Shown here: piece by piece, positions 13,001-26,525 of the stretch
Layout of the letters: each line of letters starts with the position of its first letter
How positions within the stretch are numbered: the stretch's first letter is position 1
Source of the DNA: Rhabditophanes sp. KR3021
Lineage: Eukaryota; Nematoda; Chromadorea; Rhabditida; Alloionematidae
Direction of reading: 5' to 3'
Length of the DNA: 64,000 nt
NCBI GenBank assembly: GCA_963281155.1
Contig: CAUJLY010000006.1
Span: 2,976,001-3,040,000, forward strand
Program-made: the position numbers and the translations under genes
Notes under the pieces: generated by a model
What the model saw: only the letters and a program-made list of their open reading frames with translations
Told to the model about the DNA's origin: nothing
The model's database searches: none

Positions 13001-14439
13001 AATGAGAGTACATATTGTTTTGTCTTTCCAGTTAAGTCGAAGAAAATGTATTTATTCTATTTAATATATCAACAAAAACACATTCTTAAGCTGTTTAACA
13101 TATGTTACCTATAAATTGCATTATCATGACTTCATTCATCATATTTATTGCAATCTAAATTATGGAAACGTTAATTTAATCATCTAGTTATCGTTTTTAA
13201 GTGCAAATTATTAGACAACGCTTACATATGCATTTAGCAAACTGAAAGCTTTAGTTCTGGAAGTTCCATATTTACATTAATTCAAAAAGTGATAACTATG
13301 TCTTAATACTTTATTTACCCATAGAACAACTTTCAGCCTCGAACTTGATTTGATTAAACATTCTTTGTTAGCTTTTGGAAAAGTCTTTATTTATCGTTTA
13401 CTGCAAGCTTTTTGGTATGAGCCAAAAACTAACATTATTAGAAGTCCACCTTATTAGACATTGCTATTCTATAATTTAGTCATATAACAGTCTGTAACCC
13501 ACGTCTTGCAAAGTGAGTAACCTAATATTTAAAAAAATATCTCTATTACTTCGATAAAATAAATCATGTGCTCAGTTATTATTTATCATTAATAATAGGT
13601 AAAAACACTTGTTCATTCAAATTATTTATAGTTAAAAAACAAATCTATCTTTCATTTTATTGATATATGTTGTTTTGAAGACAGACTAAAAATAAAAAAG
13701 TACCGGAATGTACGGAAGGCTACAAAAAGTTTTGTTGATTTAGCTAATGAATCATACATTACAATCATATCTGAACTTATACATGTGTGGATTGTTTGTC
13801 ATATGAAATATATTTTCCCTTTAATCAATTACCCAATTTTTATATTTATTGCATATCCGAAATTCCTCTAATTGTATGCATGATGATTATATTGAGAAAT
13901 TTTAGCTGAGTATTACGATTAACAAATGTATTTTAAAGGTTGATACATTGCATAAAACTATATTAATGCATCACTCCTCAGCATTATCATCAATATTACA
14001 CATAAAGACATCTTTATTGTTGCGTCATTAAAAAACTTTTAATAGATGCTATTTTTATGAGAAACACTTTAAGTTTTTTGGATGGAGTTTTGCTTTAAAA
14101 AACAGATTTGTCTACTACTAGATAACATCGAGCTTACCCGCGAAGGTTTATATATACCATACTTGAACTTTTTTACTAGTAAATTGTATTATATATAACT
14201 ATGATGGCCAACTGATCGATGATCCTCGATTAGATTGCGTTTATCCAGCTTTTTGTCAAGTAAAAGTGATATCAATATAACCATTTCCGTTGTTTGGACA
14301 GTTTAATCACAATTGTAAATATTATATATTTCCCTAAAAACTTTACGCGTTCAAAATTATTATAAATATGCTTGTTTGTGACAAAAATCTTTACTCATTA
14401 TTTTTAGATATAAACAAAACGCATGTTTACAAAAAAGAA
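10091..14439. other. Spacer between divergent Piezo copies
   Basis: This 4.3 kb AT-rich interval separates the two head-to-head Piezo genes and should hold the promoter(s) of both. No open frame of 60 codons or more was seen on either strand, so N-terminal exons of the minus copy are not here in recognisable form. One coding-like island lies at 12070-12332 (listed separately). For the plus gene, an acceptor-like TTATTTTTAG ends at 14406, 33 nt before its preferred ATG. Confidence 0.6.
12070..12332 (+). pseudogene. Degenerate coding-like island of unknown family
   Basis: An ATG at 12070 opens a short frame (MKSKNSVKGSADIFITAVEK) that stops near 12156. A second frame across 12127-12222 reads SLTDSFQLDLQACHFLPDVF and EKAKVL. 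After the A8 run at 12226-12233, the first frame resumes as KKPRNTPTNGNQLAGQNQRG, KEAKPEMTPPQMD and a stop. The composition is far less AT-biased than the surroundings. It looks like a small gene broken by one or two frameshifts, or two exons whose introns I cannot place. Family not recognised. Confidence 0.3.
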
Positions 14440-17400
14440 ATGGTTTCGATTTATGTAAAATATCTATTCCTATGGGGTATTTTACCAATTTCACTGGTAT
14501 TCGCAGCGCTGATTAGACCTTGTTTTATTTCAATCTTTTATATCATATCGGCTTTGATATGTCCTACCCTTCTACTCTCAAGCACCGGGAAGAATCCAAA
14601 ATTGACAAATTTAATAACTGTGTCGTCACTTGTTGGTTCTGTAATATTGCTACTATTACAAGTCGTTTTTCAAATTACCTCGGCGTTTGTACCATCACTT
14701 TACACCGTTGACTGCTTACATTCAGCTAGTTATTATATTCTTGGATCAGTTGGTTATTTTCCTGGAAAAGGGTCAACTGGATTTGACTTAGCACGTTCAT
14801 TTCTACCAGAACTTGTTGCGTTCGTTGCAAATGTCATAACAACTCTTATTGTATTATTAAAAAATAAAGACGTAGCAGATGATTTCCACAACGCTGTTGG
14901 CCAGGAAAGCTACCAAATGACAGATGCAAGACTCCACAACCAGAACAACGACACTTTCTCGAAACTCAAAACAGCTTCAATCGCCCTTAAAATGGCTTTG
15001 CAAAAAGTATCCGAAGCTGCAATAGTCATGTACACCGCCGTGATCTCAATTTGCAGACCTTCCCTCCTTAATGCTCCTTACTTTTTATTGTTTATTGCAA
15101 TTATCACTCAATGGGGATTGTATAGTAAAATAAGCAGATTACAACTGAATGGTCTCAAAAAATTCTTGATCTTCTACTCAGCGATTCACTTCCTCATGCT
15201 TTACTTATATCAAATTGAAATGGTAAACGACACTTACATCGGTGCATGGAAACAAGATAAATGGAATGTCATAGGAATAGTTTCCGTATTTCAAACTACT
15301 TGTAAGGATGCTTTCGTCCTAAGGCCCGTAGCAGAATTTACCGTCCACTTTGATTACTTTGGAGTCTTATTTTATTACTTCATCTTAATGCTACAATTCC
15401 ACTGGACAAAAAGTGGAATTAAAAACGCCACTTCTTTTTACAAAGACGAAGATTATGATGGCAACTCATCAGTACATGAAGATGTAAGTTTTGCCTTCAA
15501 AAATAGTTTATGTATACAAATCACCATCTAATTATTTAAATCCACTCAATGTTGTTTATTTTTTGTTAATTATTGTGTTTCTATTTGAGAATTCATCGTC
15601 GTTTGGAATGAATAAACCTGAAGTGTGTGACAAAGTGTCAACGGTAATATGTTTTTTTGTTTATTTTTGCTGATCTCCCTTTTTGTTTCTCCCTTTTTTG
15701 CACTTTAATTTGAAACATTAATATAATATTTTTTAGTTGCTCAATGAAAATAATGCATCAACCGAGGAAGTCCAACAAGTCAGGCCGCAAATCAAAACGA
15801 TGCAGCGCATGACTTCTCGGATTATGGATAGGAACAAGATATCGAGTGTCTTCAGGAAACCAGGCAGGAAAGGCCCAATTGGATCAGAAGGCATAATTAC
15901 CATAATATGTTTCTTCTTGGACCATTACTACGTCATTCCCTTACTCTCTATGATGACATATGCGTTGATTTACCACTCTGTCACAGGTTTAATATACTTA
16001 TTTATCGTCTGCTTTTTATGGGCCGTCGGTGAAACCAGAACCTACTCATTGAAGGCATCAGTATTTATAGTGTCATTCACTGAGCTCGTCATTGTAACTC
16101 AATATGTTTATTATATGCAAATTCCGTTGATATTTGATTACGAATGGGCAAAAAATGAACAAGAAATTCTTTCCATAATTGGATTCCAAAACTTTACCAA
16201 CTCGACACAGGTATTTACAGGATTGCTCATCAAGATTGGTCTTTCACTCCCCCTATTCGTGCTGTTGAGACAATATTTAAGAGAAAAATATTTTGATTCT
16301 ATTGGAGAACCTATTGACAACTCAAGAATAGACTATGGAACTTTTGATCATCCCGTAAGTCAAATCAATTGGAATGCCGAAGAAAGTGACGTTGACAGAG
16401 AAAATATGGATAAGACAACAGCTTCAAAAATAGTCAATACAATGACTAGACTTGTTACTAAATTTTGGATTTTCATCGTGGCCTTGATTTTGCTGTTGGC
16501 ATCAATAGACAATGTTCCTACTGCTTTTACTGTTGGATTCTTTGTGTTATGGTGCATTTTTATCATTTGTTTACAGGCAAGTGAATGAACTTTGAATTTA
16601 ATAATACCATTTATTACTTTAGACACCTTTGAGGACATTTAGAAATCTATTGTTCGCTTATTGGACAATATGCATCATGTATACGTCGGTTGTTGTACTT
16701 TGTGTATACATATATCAATTTACAAACATACCAGAATGGTTCCAGACATTGACAGGTATCAAGGCTGAATGGTGTGAAAAAATAGGTTTGATAAATTATA
16801 AGTCAGCTCACAAAAGCAGTCTCCTCAAAGCATTATTCTGGCCGATTTCGTTTATTCTTGTTACAGTGTTGCAATTAAAATTGTTCCATGACCCTTGGAT
16901 TAAAATGACAAGATGCGATGGTGCTTTGTCTGTTCAAACAACTCCACTCGATGAAGAAGTTCCACAAGCTTCAACTTCAACTGCCAATTGTTCATCCGAT
17001 TCACTATCAACAAAATTGATATCAGTTTGGAATGAATTGAGTGAAATATTTTGTAGAATCTTGGAACTACACCTAAATAAGCTTTTGCTTTTGGTCATTA
17101 TAATTATTGCAGCAAACGATGTAACCGCCATCAATGCCGTTGTTGTCTGCTTGTGTTCATTAGCTTACATTTTCCCATATTTTTCAATGCCAATAACCTT
17201 TTTACTAGGAATGTATCTATCGGTTGCCGGTTCCTCGAAAATGATCTATCAAATAGCGTTTGTTGACCAAGGACTAAAGAACCCCTTAAATGAATTTGCA
17301 AATGGCACATGTGATTTGAATTTCACAACTAATGTCACTTTACCTCAATATATTGGACTAGTTGCAACGGACAATGGCAGCAACATAGCAGGTATTATTT

Positions 17401-20400
17401 GGTCTCTAATAGGAATTGCTATTGTGTGTGTTGTTCGTAACAGACAAATAATTAGCAGGTCCAAGTTAGGAATTGAAAAACCAAGACACAGTTTAGTATT
17501 TGGCAACTTTGATCCTCGTACTTATGATTCGTCTCTTCTTAATTGCGCAAAGTTTATAATAGATTATACTTTCTACAAATTTGGGCTCGAAATATCATTT
17601 ATAGCAATGGCAATTAATGCATGGCAAAGAATGGACTTCATTGGATTGCTTTTAATGGCGTTCTTGTTTGGTTTCGTGTTCATATCAAGAACTAAAGTCA
17701 AGAATCTATGGCTTTTTTTTGTTGGCTTCATGGCTATTATAGTGCCAACTCAATACATCATGGTACTTGGACTTCCACAAGACTTATGCTACAAATATCC
17801 ATGGATGTACCTAGTAGAGTCAACCTTTCCGGACATCAATCAAATCAAATTGTTTAGATTTTTTAATTTAGCTGATTATGCAAAAAAGATTGTTCCTGGG
17901 AACACAGTTTGGGATTTTCTGTTATTAATGATCGTTTCCTGCCAATACAAAGTCTTTGGCCGTGAGCATGAAAATCATCCAGCAGGGGACAACGACACTA
18001 TCTACAAAACGAAACCATTTGAATTATTCAGAAACAACCCCCACCAAGATTTCATTACAAAGACAAAAAGTCTTGTCGACTATATCAAGTACGGCGTTTT
18101 TATGTATGCACAATGGTTTAGTTTAGTAATGGTGTTTGTAGCTGGGCTTGGAGGGACATCCCTTTTTGCGTTGGGATATGTGCTTTTGGCATTTTGGATG
18201 TTATGGCAAGGCACAAAGTTGTACTCTATCAAGAACTTCACCCTCACCCTGAAAAGATGGAACATACTCATTGCTTACAATATTTTCGCAATGCTGTTCA
18301 AGATAGCGATTCAATTTGTCGCTTGCGTCCTCACAAATTCCTTGAAAGATCATTGCTTGGTTAGGCAACTTTTTAGCATTGTATGTGTTTATGATGCCGT
18401 TCTTGATCCCACGGAAACATGCGTCGTCCCAATTACAGAAGCTAAAATAGGCTTTGATATCCTATGTTTCGGATGTCTAGTTTTCCAGCACAGAATACTG
18501 CATTCATATTACTTCCAACACTGCATTGTAGATTTCCGTTGCCAAATGATATCAAGTAATAGAGGGGCTGTGTTGAAAAATCAACTTATCGAAAAGCAAA
18601 TGAAGAAACAGAACGATCACGAGTCAAAGAAGTTAACTGAGATAAAGGAAAAAACTGCAGCCATTAGAAAACGATATGAGGAACAACAAACTATCGGAGA
18701 GGCTTCTTGCTTTACTCCTGAAACGTACGGACAAGCAAAACGATCCGGAGATTACTATATGTTTTTGCATGAAACTTCAAACGAAACAAATGACACCACC
18801 AATAATGCTGCCCCCGAAGTTGATCCTGGATGCACGACGGCCGGTATTACTCCAATACAATTGGCTTATTTGGCAGTAGACAAGGATTTGCAGTTGAAAA
18901 AGACATTAGACGCAGTCAAAAGTTCCGAAGATATTGAGAACGACGACGATCGTATTAGCAAAGCTGTCCAGAGGAAGCATGACGAAAGTCACAAGTCCCA
19001 GGAAAAAAGTGCTGTTATTGTATCTGGAATTTTGTTTGTGCTTAAATTTGTTGAGCAAGGATTATCATATGTGGCTGCCTTTTTGAATCGAAGAACAAGA
19101 GAACACCGGTACGTGTCCTTCGTTTTAAATAAAGAAAATGCAAGGTTACGTGAAGAACTCGGAGATTCACTTTATGATTCAAAGAAGACTGTAAGCGAAA
19201 TACGAAAAGAATGGGACAAACGCAAGCTTTACTGTGTGAGAAGTGAGAATGATATAGTCACTATGGAAAGTCTAGCGCTAACAAAATGGTATGATCGAAA
19301 TGTTGTAGGAAGGTTTCTCACAGCAGCAGGATATTGTATTAGTGCATATACGGACATATTGTGTTACATACTTGCAATTATTGCACATGCTCAAAGCGGA
19401 TTGATTACAATGCCTTTGCCGTTAATGGTTTTCTTGTGGGGCTCGCTAGCTAGTCCTAGGCCTTCGAAACTGTTTTGGATCTGTATGCTTGCTTATACAC
19501 AACTCGTTATTTTCCTCAAATTCGTCGTTCAATTCGGAACTATGGGAAATGAAGTGGCGACTGTTTATGAATCCGAACATACATTGGGATCATTTTTGCT
19601 TTTATCAGGCCTTATCAAGATGAGTGACTACGCCTTTTGGGATGTATTTTTGCTGTTTGCCCTCTTTTTCCATCGTTACAATTTAAGAAGATTAGGACTC
19701 TGGAAAGAAGCAAATGTAAATGTTACCTTCTTAGACAACGTAAGCACCTCATCCAGCGACAATTTATCGTTAGAAGAAGGTGAAGGTTCTCATAATCAGG
19801 TTATTCCAAATCTTGACACAAGCGAAGAATCCAATATGAATTGCGTTGTTTTGTTTTACACTAAACTATTTAATCCAAAGTTCAGAGCCATTAAGGACTT
19901 GTATCCCTATATGTTTTTGATGGATGTGATTGCTTTCTTCATTGTTGTTTTCGGGTACAAATACTTTGGTGATGGTAGTACAGGAAATGTTATAAGTGAT
20001 ATAAGTGCTAACCGCGTACCTCTTGCATTTGCCCTAATGATGATTGTTTTGTCATTTATGATCGTAATTGACCGAGGACTCTACCTAAGAAAGGCGAAAT
20101 ATTGCAAATTTGCTTATCAATTAATCACCATTGTTTTCCTCCACATATGGTTGTTTGGTGTTTTGCCGAAGATCACAACTGTGCAAGCTAGAGCCAATAT
20201 TGCAGGAAAGTTATTATACATTGTTAAAGGCATATACTTGCTAATCTCAGCCTGGCAAATTAGGAATGGATATCCTGTTTTGTGTTCGGGAAATTTGATA
20301 ACTCATAGTTATGGTTTAGTAAATATGGTTTGCTTCAAAGTGTTCCAGGCAGTGCCGTTTTTGTATGAAATAAGAACTGCCATTGATTGGACGTGGACTG

Positions 20401-21715
20401 ATACATCGATGCCATTGTTTGATTATTTTAATATGGAAAACTACTATGCCGTTGTATACAATCTTAAATGCGCTAGAACCTTTGAAAATAATTATCCAGC
20501 TCCAAGAGGTGAAGCAAAAGGGACGTTAATCAAATATCTAATGGGATTGCCAACCATTTTAATTCTAATTTTTGTGATTTGGTGTCCGTTGCTTGCCTTT
20601 GCATTGCTAAATACTATTGGACTTCAACTACCTCCTGAGAGTGTGAAAATGACTATAGGAATCGAAGGATATCCTCCTTTGTATTCTATGCAATCCAACA
20701 ATATCAATATGTTTTCATTGCAGGAGTATTCAACTCTCATTGACCAGGTCAGAACAGGACACTTCCCTTCTAAGAAAAGCCGAGTAAAAACGGCATTAGC
20801 TTTTACAGAAGATTACACTAATGAGGATATACACAAAATTCTCTTTAGACCAGAATCAGAAAATAATTGGATTATCTCAAACCAAAGTTTGTCTGCCCTA
20901 CACAAGGAACTAAATAGCACTCAAGCTATTAATCTAAAAATCAACCTAGAAGTCACCAGAACGAGACAAGCTCCTAGTGCCGAGCCAATCCGACATACTA
21001 CAACCTTCACAGTTAGTTTACCATATGATTCTGAAGCTAGAAGAAACCTTACCGATATCATGGATTCCTCCAAACTTGCTCAAAATGTGACAATCCAGTA
21101 TGCATTGCCTGAGTTCATCAACATTCCAAATGAAGGTCAATTGTCACCAGCATGGCAAATTCTCAATTTATTTAATGGTGATAAAGCTTCTAATGAGACG
21201 TTTGTCAACATGTCACTAGCGAAAACAAATGGAGCACTTAGCAGTGCTTGGAAGACACAATTACACCCAACTTCAGTAATGGCTGGTCTAATGCCAACAA
21301 TTAATATGACCGATTACGAAGGGTCAGAGGGAGCCTATTATTTACAGTTGATTGTTTTTGTGAATCGTGTTTACCCATCAATCATCAACAAATACATTTC
21401 GGGAGGGTATGTTTATGATTGATTAAGAATGATAGTTAATTTTTCATTTATTTCAGAATCATTGCCATGTATATTGCATTAGTATTGATGTTGCACAGAC
21501 TAATAAGAGGAATGATTACCAACGCGCCACTAGATGTGATTATTAATGAAATTCCGAACCCCGACTTTCTACTACGAATTTGCCTGGACATTTATCTGGT
21601 TAGAGAAGCAAAAGATTTTGTCCTCGAGCAAGACTTATTTGCTAAACTCATATTTTTGTTCAGATCACCTGCAACGTTAATTGAATGGACTAGATACAAG
21701 GTAAAAACAGAATAA
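14440..21715 (+). CDS. PIEZO: Piezo mechanosensitive cation channel, full length
   Basis: Piezo proteins form trimeric, propeller-shaped cation channels gated by membrane tension in the plasma membrane. Five exons: 14440-15483, 15590-15643, 15737-16576, 16623-21406 and 21457-21715, giving about 2326 aa, near the size of nematode and human Piezo. The N-terminus ([19 protein letters not shown]) matches the family start, so I prefer ATG 14440 to the in-frame ATG 14368; a splice acceptor lies between them. Many membrane helices follow. The Piezo signature PF-x2-E-x6-W is present ([13 protein letters not shown], about residue 1890), then the extracellular cap domain and the C-terminal segment ending [13 protein letters not shown]. 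Intron 3 (16577-16622) uses a GC donor (CAG/GCAAGT); the nearby GT would break the frame. A paralog lacking the N-terminus lies divergently upstream. Confidence 0.95.
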
Positions 21716-24632
21716 TCTAAAGCCATACATTTGAAAGAGGACATGTTTTTGTATATTTGTTATACGACAAACTTATTTATAAATGATTTCACTCAACTTT
21801 ACTCAAATTAAACCATTTACGGATGTATTTATATTAATAAATTGTATCATTTTATCCTTACTGTAATTTATTTATATATGTATATTAGTAGTATATTCTC
21901 TAAACAACAATCGTTTTCCTTCTATAAAAAGCTACTTTTGTAACAGTCGATTTAGGATCTCGAAATAAAACAATAGATTAAAAGTTGCATCATTGAAATT
22001 AAATGAAGCATAAAGTTCATGGAGAAATAATAATCAAATCTTTCTTTAATTGAAGAGAATAAGTTTGTTCATGCCTATTTAAATGAGTATCTGAAATCTC
22101 CGAATGAGCCCCTTCCGAAAGGTTATTCCGTAAGTTGAATTAAATTTGTTCCAATAATATTTCCTTAGATTGAATCAAACGAGCATATTATCGTCAATAT
22201 GAGCAAGATACAATTTCTTGAAAATTCCAGCAATCTGAGTTTCTGTTCATTCCCAAGAATTAGTAGAATTAATACATTTATTACAAAAAAGCGTACCAAC
22301 TATAGAAAACTTAATATATTGCAACTTCATTCTTTAATTTAATTGCTTTTTGAAAAAATTGAAGCGAAAGGACTTGGTTCAATCATCGTATTTTTGAATT
22401 TAAATGATTATACAATGGGGGAAATAAATAACTTAAATTGAAATTAGGACTACTAGGGGTTATTATCAATCCTTATTTTGCGTAGGACTCAAAACCATTT
22501 AAGCTACACTAATACAAAAACTTTTGGAAAAACGGAAGATAAGAAATATATTAGTGAAACTGTTCGATTGTAATTTAAGAAGTGGTAATACTACCTTGTG
22601 TCTTTTTATATATTGTGCATATTTTCACCTTTTATTATCCTTATAACGTAACAATTATCTTTTATTTAGTACGATAAACAAAATGGGAAATAAACAAACT
22701 ATTGTGCATTTAAATTACTGAGATAAATCTTTAAAATTATTCCAATTTGCCCATTTTTTATTTGTTGCAAAATACTCTTATTTATGCCTCCTTCTTTTAA
22801 AAAGTGCTGCTTACAAATAATAGTTTTGGTATATGGTGTATTAAGGTCGGTTTGTATTGCCAAATATTCATGGCATTATTTATTTGGCTATAATAATTTG
22901 TTTTGGCCCAGCTGAGATGAATCTGTGGATTATAAAACTTGCATGTTTTCTTCAACTGCGGTTGAATATGTTTGATTTATATCAGCACATTAAAGTTCAT
23001 TTTGGTTGAGCACTCCTTTTAATAAATTAAATACACAAAATTATCATGTACATATTTATGTATGTGTATACTTTATCAGATGTTAATTATAATTTACAAG
23101 TTTTGTTATTTTAGGTAATTGTGTTAATTTTAACTATAATTTACAAGTTTTATTATTTTGAGTAATTGTGTTGATTTTAGTGGATGCAAAGTGGATTTTG
23201 ACAATAAACGTATAATTTTTTATTATGAGCCGCATTTAATAATTTAATTCGGGCAAATGTTTTGCATATTAAGGTTTATTTTTGAGTTAATGTATTCCAT
23301 AAATATTCGTCTTTTAAGTTAATTTAAAAAAACATTAATATTTAATTTTAAGTGATGCAAAATAGTAAGTGAAAGGATTTGATTAAATGTATTTTGTAAG
23401 AATATACCAATTCTACAGAAATTATTTCAGATAAAGTATTTACAAGGAGACTATATTTATTTTATATAGAATATCTATGCATTGTTGTAAAGATAAAGAC
23501 TTGTAATGCCACTTATTAACTGATCCAAATAGGAAACTTTACTAGTTTTTATTAAGCAATAATATACCAAATATTTAACACACACATAAAAATTAATTAG
23601 TAACTATCTTTAATACAAGCAACAACTTTCATTTTTACAAAACTAATTAAATTGTACTATAATTATCTATTGAACTGGCTCAAACTTGTAATTAACTATT
23701 GTGCACTTCTTTGGGTTACCGAATGATCAAACTTAATAGTAGTCTTAAAAAGTCAGTCGGCCATCCTCCAAGAAGGTATCTCGATGTGCTTCTTTACGAT
23801 GGATACTTAAACAATAAATGGCAAACTTTAGGGAGAGATAGGGTGTTATGGTATAATCTCTATCCCGGTCAATTGAATTATTTTATGTAAATTAATTTGT
23901 TGTATTCCAATTTAATAATTTAAATAAATAAAAATCAGCAGCAGATTATAACTTTTTGCTCAATATATTTAATTTGTCGAGTTGAACGTTTATATTGAGA
24001 CTATCAATGAATATTTGGATATTTTTAAAGGATATTAATAAAATGATAATTAATATTTCAACAACAATTGTACAAATTGTGACTTTGAAAACAAAGCACA
24101 TGATAAACAAAACATTTTATGTAAAGTTCTTAGATTAAAGTATCTACTGTTTGCAATGAAAATAATTATTTTATTGACATCAATTCAAATTCCTTCAGAT
24201 AATAATAATATGCTAACAGGCCATTATTCTATTTATAAAAATAAAAACTATCGTTGAAAGGCGACGGTTACACAATAAACTACTTATTTATCATCAATTT
24301 GAACAGAATTAAGCACATTCTTTTATTTCTACATTATCTTTGCATAAATTTGGCTTCTCTAGTCTATTTTAATAACTATAAAAGTGAACAACTTATGTTT
24401 CGGTATCAATTAACAATGTGATATTATTATATTTTTGTTCTTAGAAAAATATATAAAATGCTTGGTACGCACTAGAGATAAGATGTTTCATGGTTGGAGT
24501 CAATTATTTTTGATGCATACTTAATAGTGCTATCAGCAATGATTATAACCCCATCTTATCAGTATTCGAACTTATTTGATCGTTTATTAAGGCATCATTA
24601 GTTATAGAATTTTATTTTGACAATTAATTGAA
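21716..24632. other. Intergenic stretch with a short tandem duplication and one orphan ORF
   Basis: AT-rich spacer between Piezo and phospholipase B. It holds a 47-bp tandem duplication at 23088-23181 (listed separately). A 63-codon open frame at 23699-23890 (+) starts at TTG and includes RRYLDVLLYDGYLNNKWQTL. It is more complex than typical background, but has no ATG start or acceptor that I can support. I see no other gene. Confidence 0.4.
23088..23181. repeat. 47-bp tandem duplication, two copies
   Basis: Two adjacent 47-bp units start at 23088 and 23135 (TATAATTTACAAGTTTTGTT... and TATAATTTACAAGTTTTATT...), differing at only a few positions. Non-coding, AT-rich. Seen directly; most likely a local slippage or recombination product. 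Confidence 0.8.
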
Positions 24633-25990
24633 ATGCTCAAAGGTTAGTTTGGCTATTTTTGATGTTTGAAATTTAAATCCATTTTTAGTTATTTTGTTAC
24701 TTGGGCTAGTTGCCACTGCTTCTGCTAGATGGGGCGCTCCAATTACTGATATTGGTGCTCCAGGATACAATTCACAATGCGATGCTAGTGTTTATAAAGC
24801 TAGTGCTTCTGTACCAACAAGTGTCCATAGCTTGAGGCCTGCCGATATTAAGCATGTTATGGCTTTGGGAGACTCCTTGACTGCTGCAAACGGAGCTGGA
24901 GCCGAAGATCCTTTAGGAATTATCCTACAATACAGAGGACTTGCTTTCCTTGCTGGTGGAGACAAAGGACTTGACAAACATATTACAATTCCAAGTATGT
25001 TCAAAGTGCATTAGTACTTTTATTACCTGATTATGCATGCATTTTATTAATATATCATCAATCTATTACTAATCTGTTTGCTTTAGATATTCTCAAAACC
25101 TTCAACCCAAATTTGTTTGGACAATCTCGCGGAATCGGAGCTGATGATGTTTGGCCAGTTGCCTTTTTGAACAGTGCTATTCCAGGAGCCAGAGCAATTG
25201 ATCTACCTAACCAAGCTCGTGATCTTGTTGGGAAAATCCAACGTCACGCTGATGTCATTGATAACACAAATGACTGGAAACTTTTAAATATCTTTATTGG
25301 TGGAAACGATGCATGTCATTATTGTTTAGACCCGGCTAAGAATGATCCAAAAATGTTCGCCCAATACATTGGCGAAGCCATTCAAATTATTAAAGATAAT
25401 GTTCCGAGAGTTATTGTCTCTTTGACTGGAATGCTCCATTTAGAACTTGTTCGTTCTATTGATAGAACCCAATTTTTCTGTCAAGCTCTTCATGTTGATG
25501 AGTGTCATTGTGAATCTGATGCCAACTATACAAATGCCCAAATCTCCGAGCTTGTATATCGTTACCAAGCTGTTGAAGCTGAATTGATGACTAATGGAAG
25601 TTTTGATACTACCGACGATTTCACTCTTGTTGTCCAACCATTCTTTAAAGATGTTATCAAGCCACCAATGTACCCCAACGGAACTATTGACATTGATTTC
25701 TTCACTCCAGGTAAGGATCATCAATTTCTATATAAATACATAGGACCTCTTACTTAATTATGATTACAATTTTTATTTCAGATTGCTTCCATTTCGCCCA
25801 AAAAGGACACGCCATCGTTTCATCGTGGTTGTGGAAAAATATGCTCGAGCCAGTAGGAAAGAAAACAACTCTAGGAAGTTTATCTGTCCCAAGTTTACCT
25901 CTCGATTGCCCAGACAGAACCTGCCCATTTATTAGAACAACAAAGAATTCCCCTGATTGTTCAAAATACATGACTCCTTCCGCCCAATAA
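24633..25990 (+). CDS. PLB1: Secreted or lumenal phospholipase B1-like GDSL lipase
   Basis: Four exons: 24633-24642, 24689-24994, 25087-25710 and 25782-25990, about 382 aa. Exon 1 is only 10 nt and encodes the first three codons. Joining it gives a signal peptide (MLKVILLLGLVATASA). The GDSL/SGNH hydrolase blocks are all present: block I with the nucleophile Ser (MALGDSLTAANGAGA), the Gly block (AIPGARA), the Asn block (IFIGGNDAC), and block V with the catalytic Asp and His (DCFHFAQKGH). The length matches a single phospholipase B catalytic repeat, without the C-terminal anchor of vertebrate membrane PLB1. It should hydrolyse acyl esters of phospholipids outside the cytosol. Substrate range is inferred from the family. 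Confidence 0.92.
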
Positions 25991-26525
25991 TGTAGAAAAC
26001 TTATTATAATCTTATCACTTTTAATTGTGTTACTAACTATAATAAACGCAATGTATATTTATTTTATAAAACTGATTTAAAAAGATAAACTATAATTTGA
26101 ACTGAATCTGTTTATTACTTGATAAAAAACACATAAACGGGAATCAAATATAATTTACCATACTTGGTTGGAATCAACTAATAAGAATTAAAATGTATTC
26201 CAAATTGAAGCTCAATATATTTATTAACTGTAGATTAGATCACTTTCTCCAGCTGCTTATACGATATCATGCGTTTTGAGTGTTCTTATCAGGTATTAGA
26301 TATTTTTATGATTATCATTAATAAAATCAACAACCGTCACTTTTTATGCGAAAATTATATAATTGAATCAGTAACATTATCAGTAACTCCAAAAAATTAA
26401 TTTGTTTAATATATTGGTTTATCCTTTCAAAATTTGTCTACAAAAGAGTGTTAATACTTGATAATCATTTTATCAATTAAGTATTAATCTGATTGTATAA
26501 TTGCATCAACTAATATTGGTCTGCC
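25991..26525. other. Intergenic, nothing recognised
   Basis: AT-rich spacer with AATAAA-type sequences shortly after the phospholipase stop (AATAAACG at about 26040). No further signal was seen before the next start codon at 26526. Confidence 0.5.

Noticed and set aside
14368..14439. Upstream in-frame ATG for full-length Piezo
   Set aside because: A splice acceptor lies between it and ATG 14440, and family similarity begins only after the latter; kept as a less likely start.
16577..16586. GT donor at 16581 for Piezo intron 3
   Set aside because: It leaves phase 1, while the next exon ([14 protein letters not shown]) needs phase 0; the GC donor at 16577 fits and keeps the family sequence.
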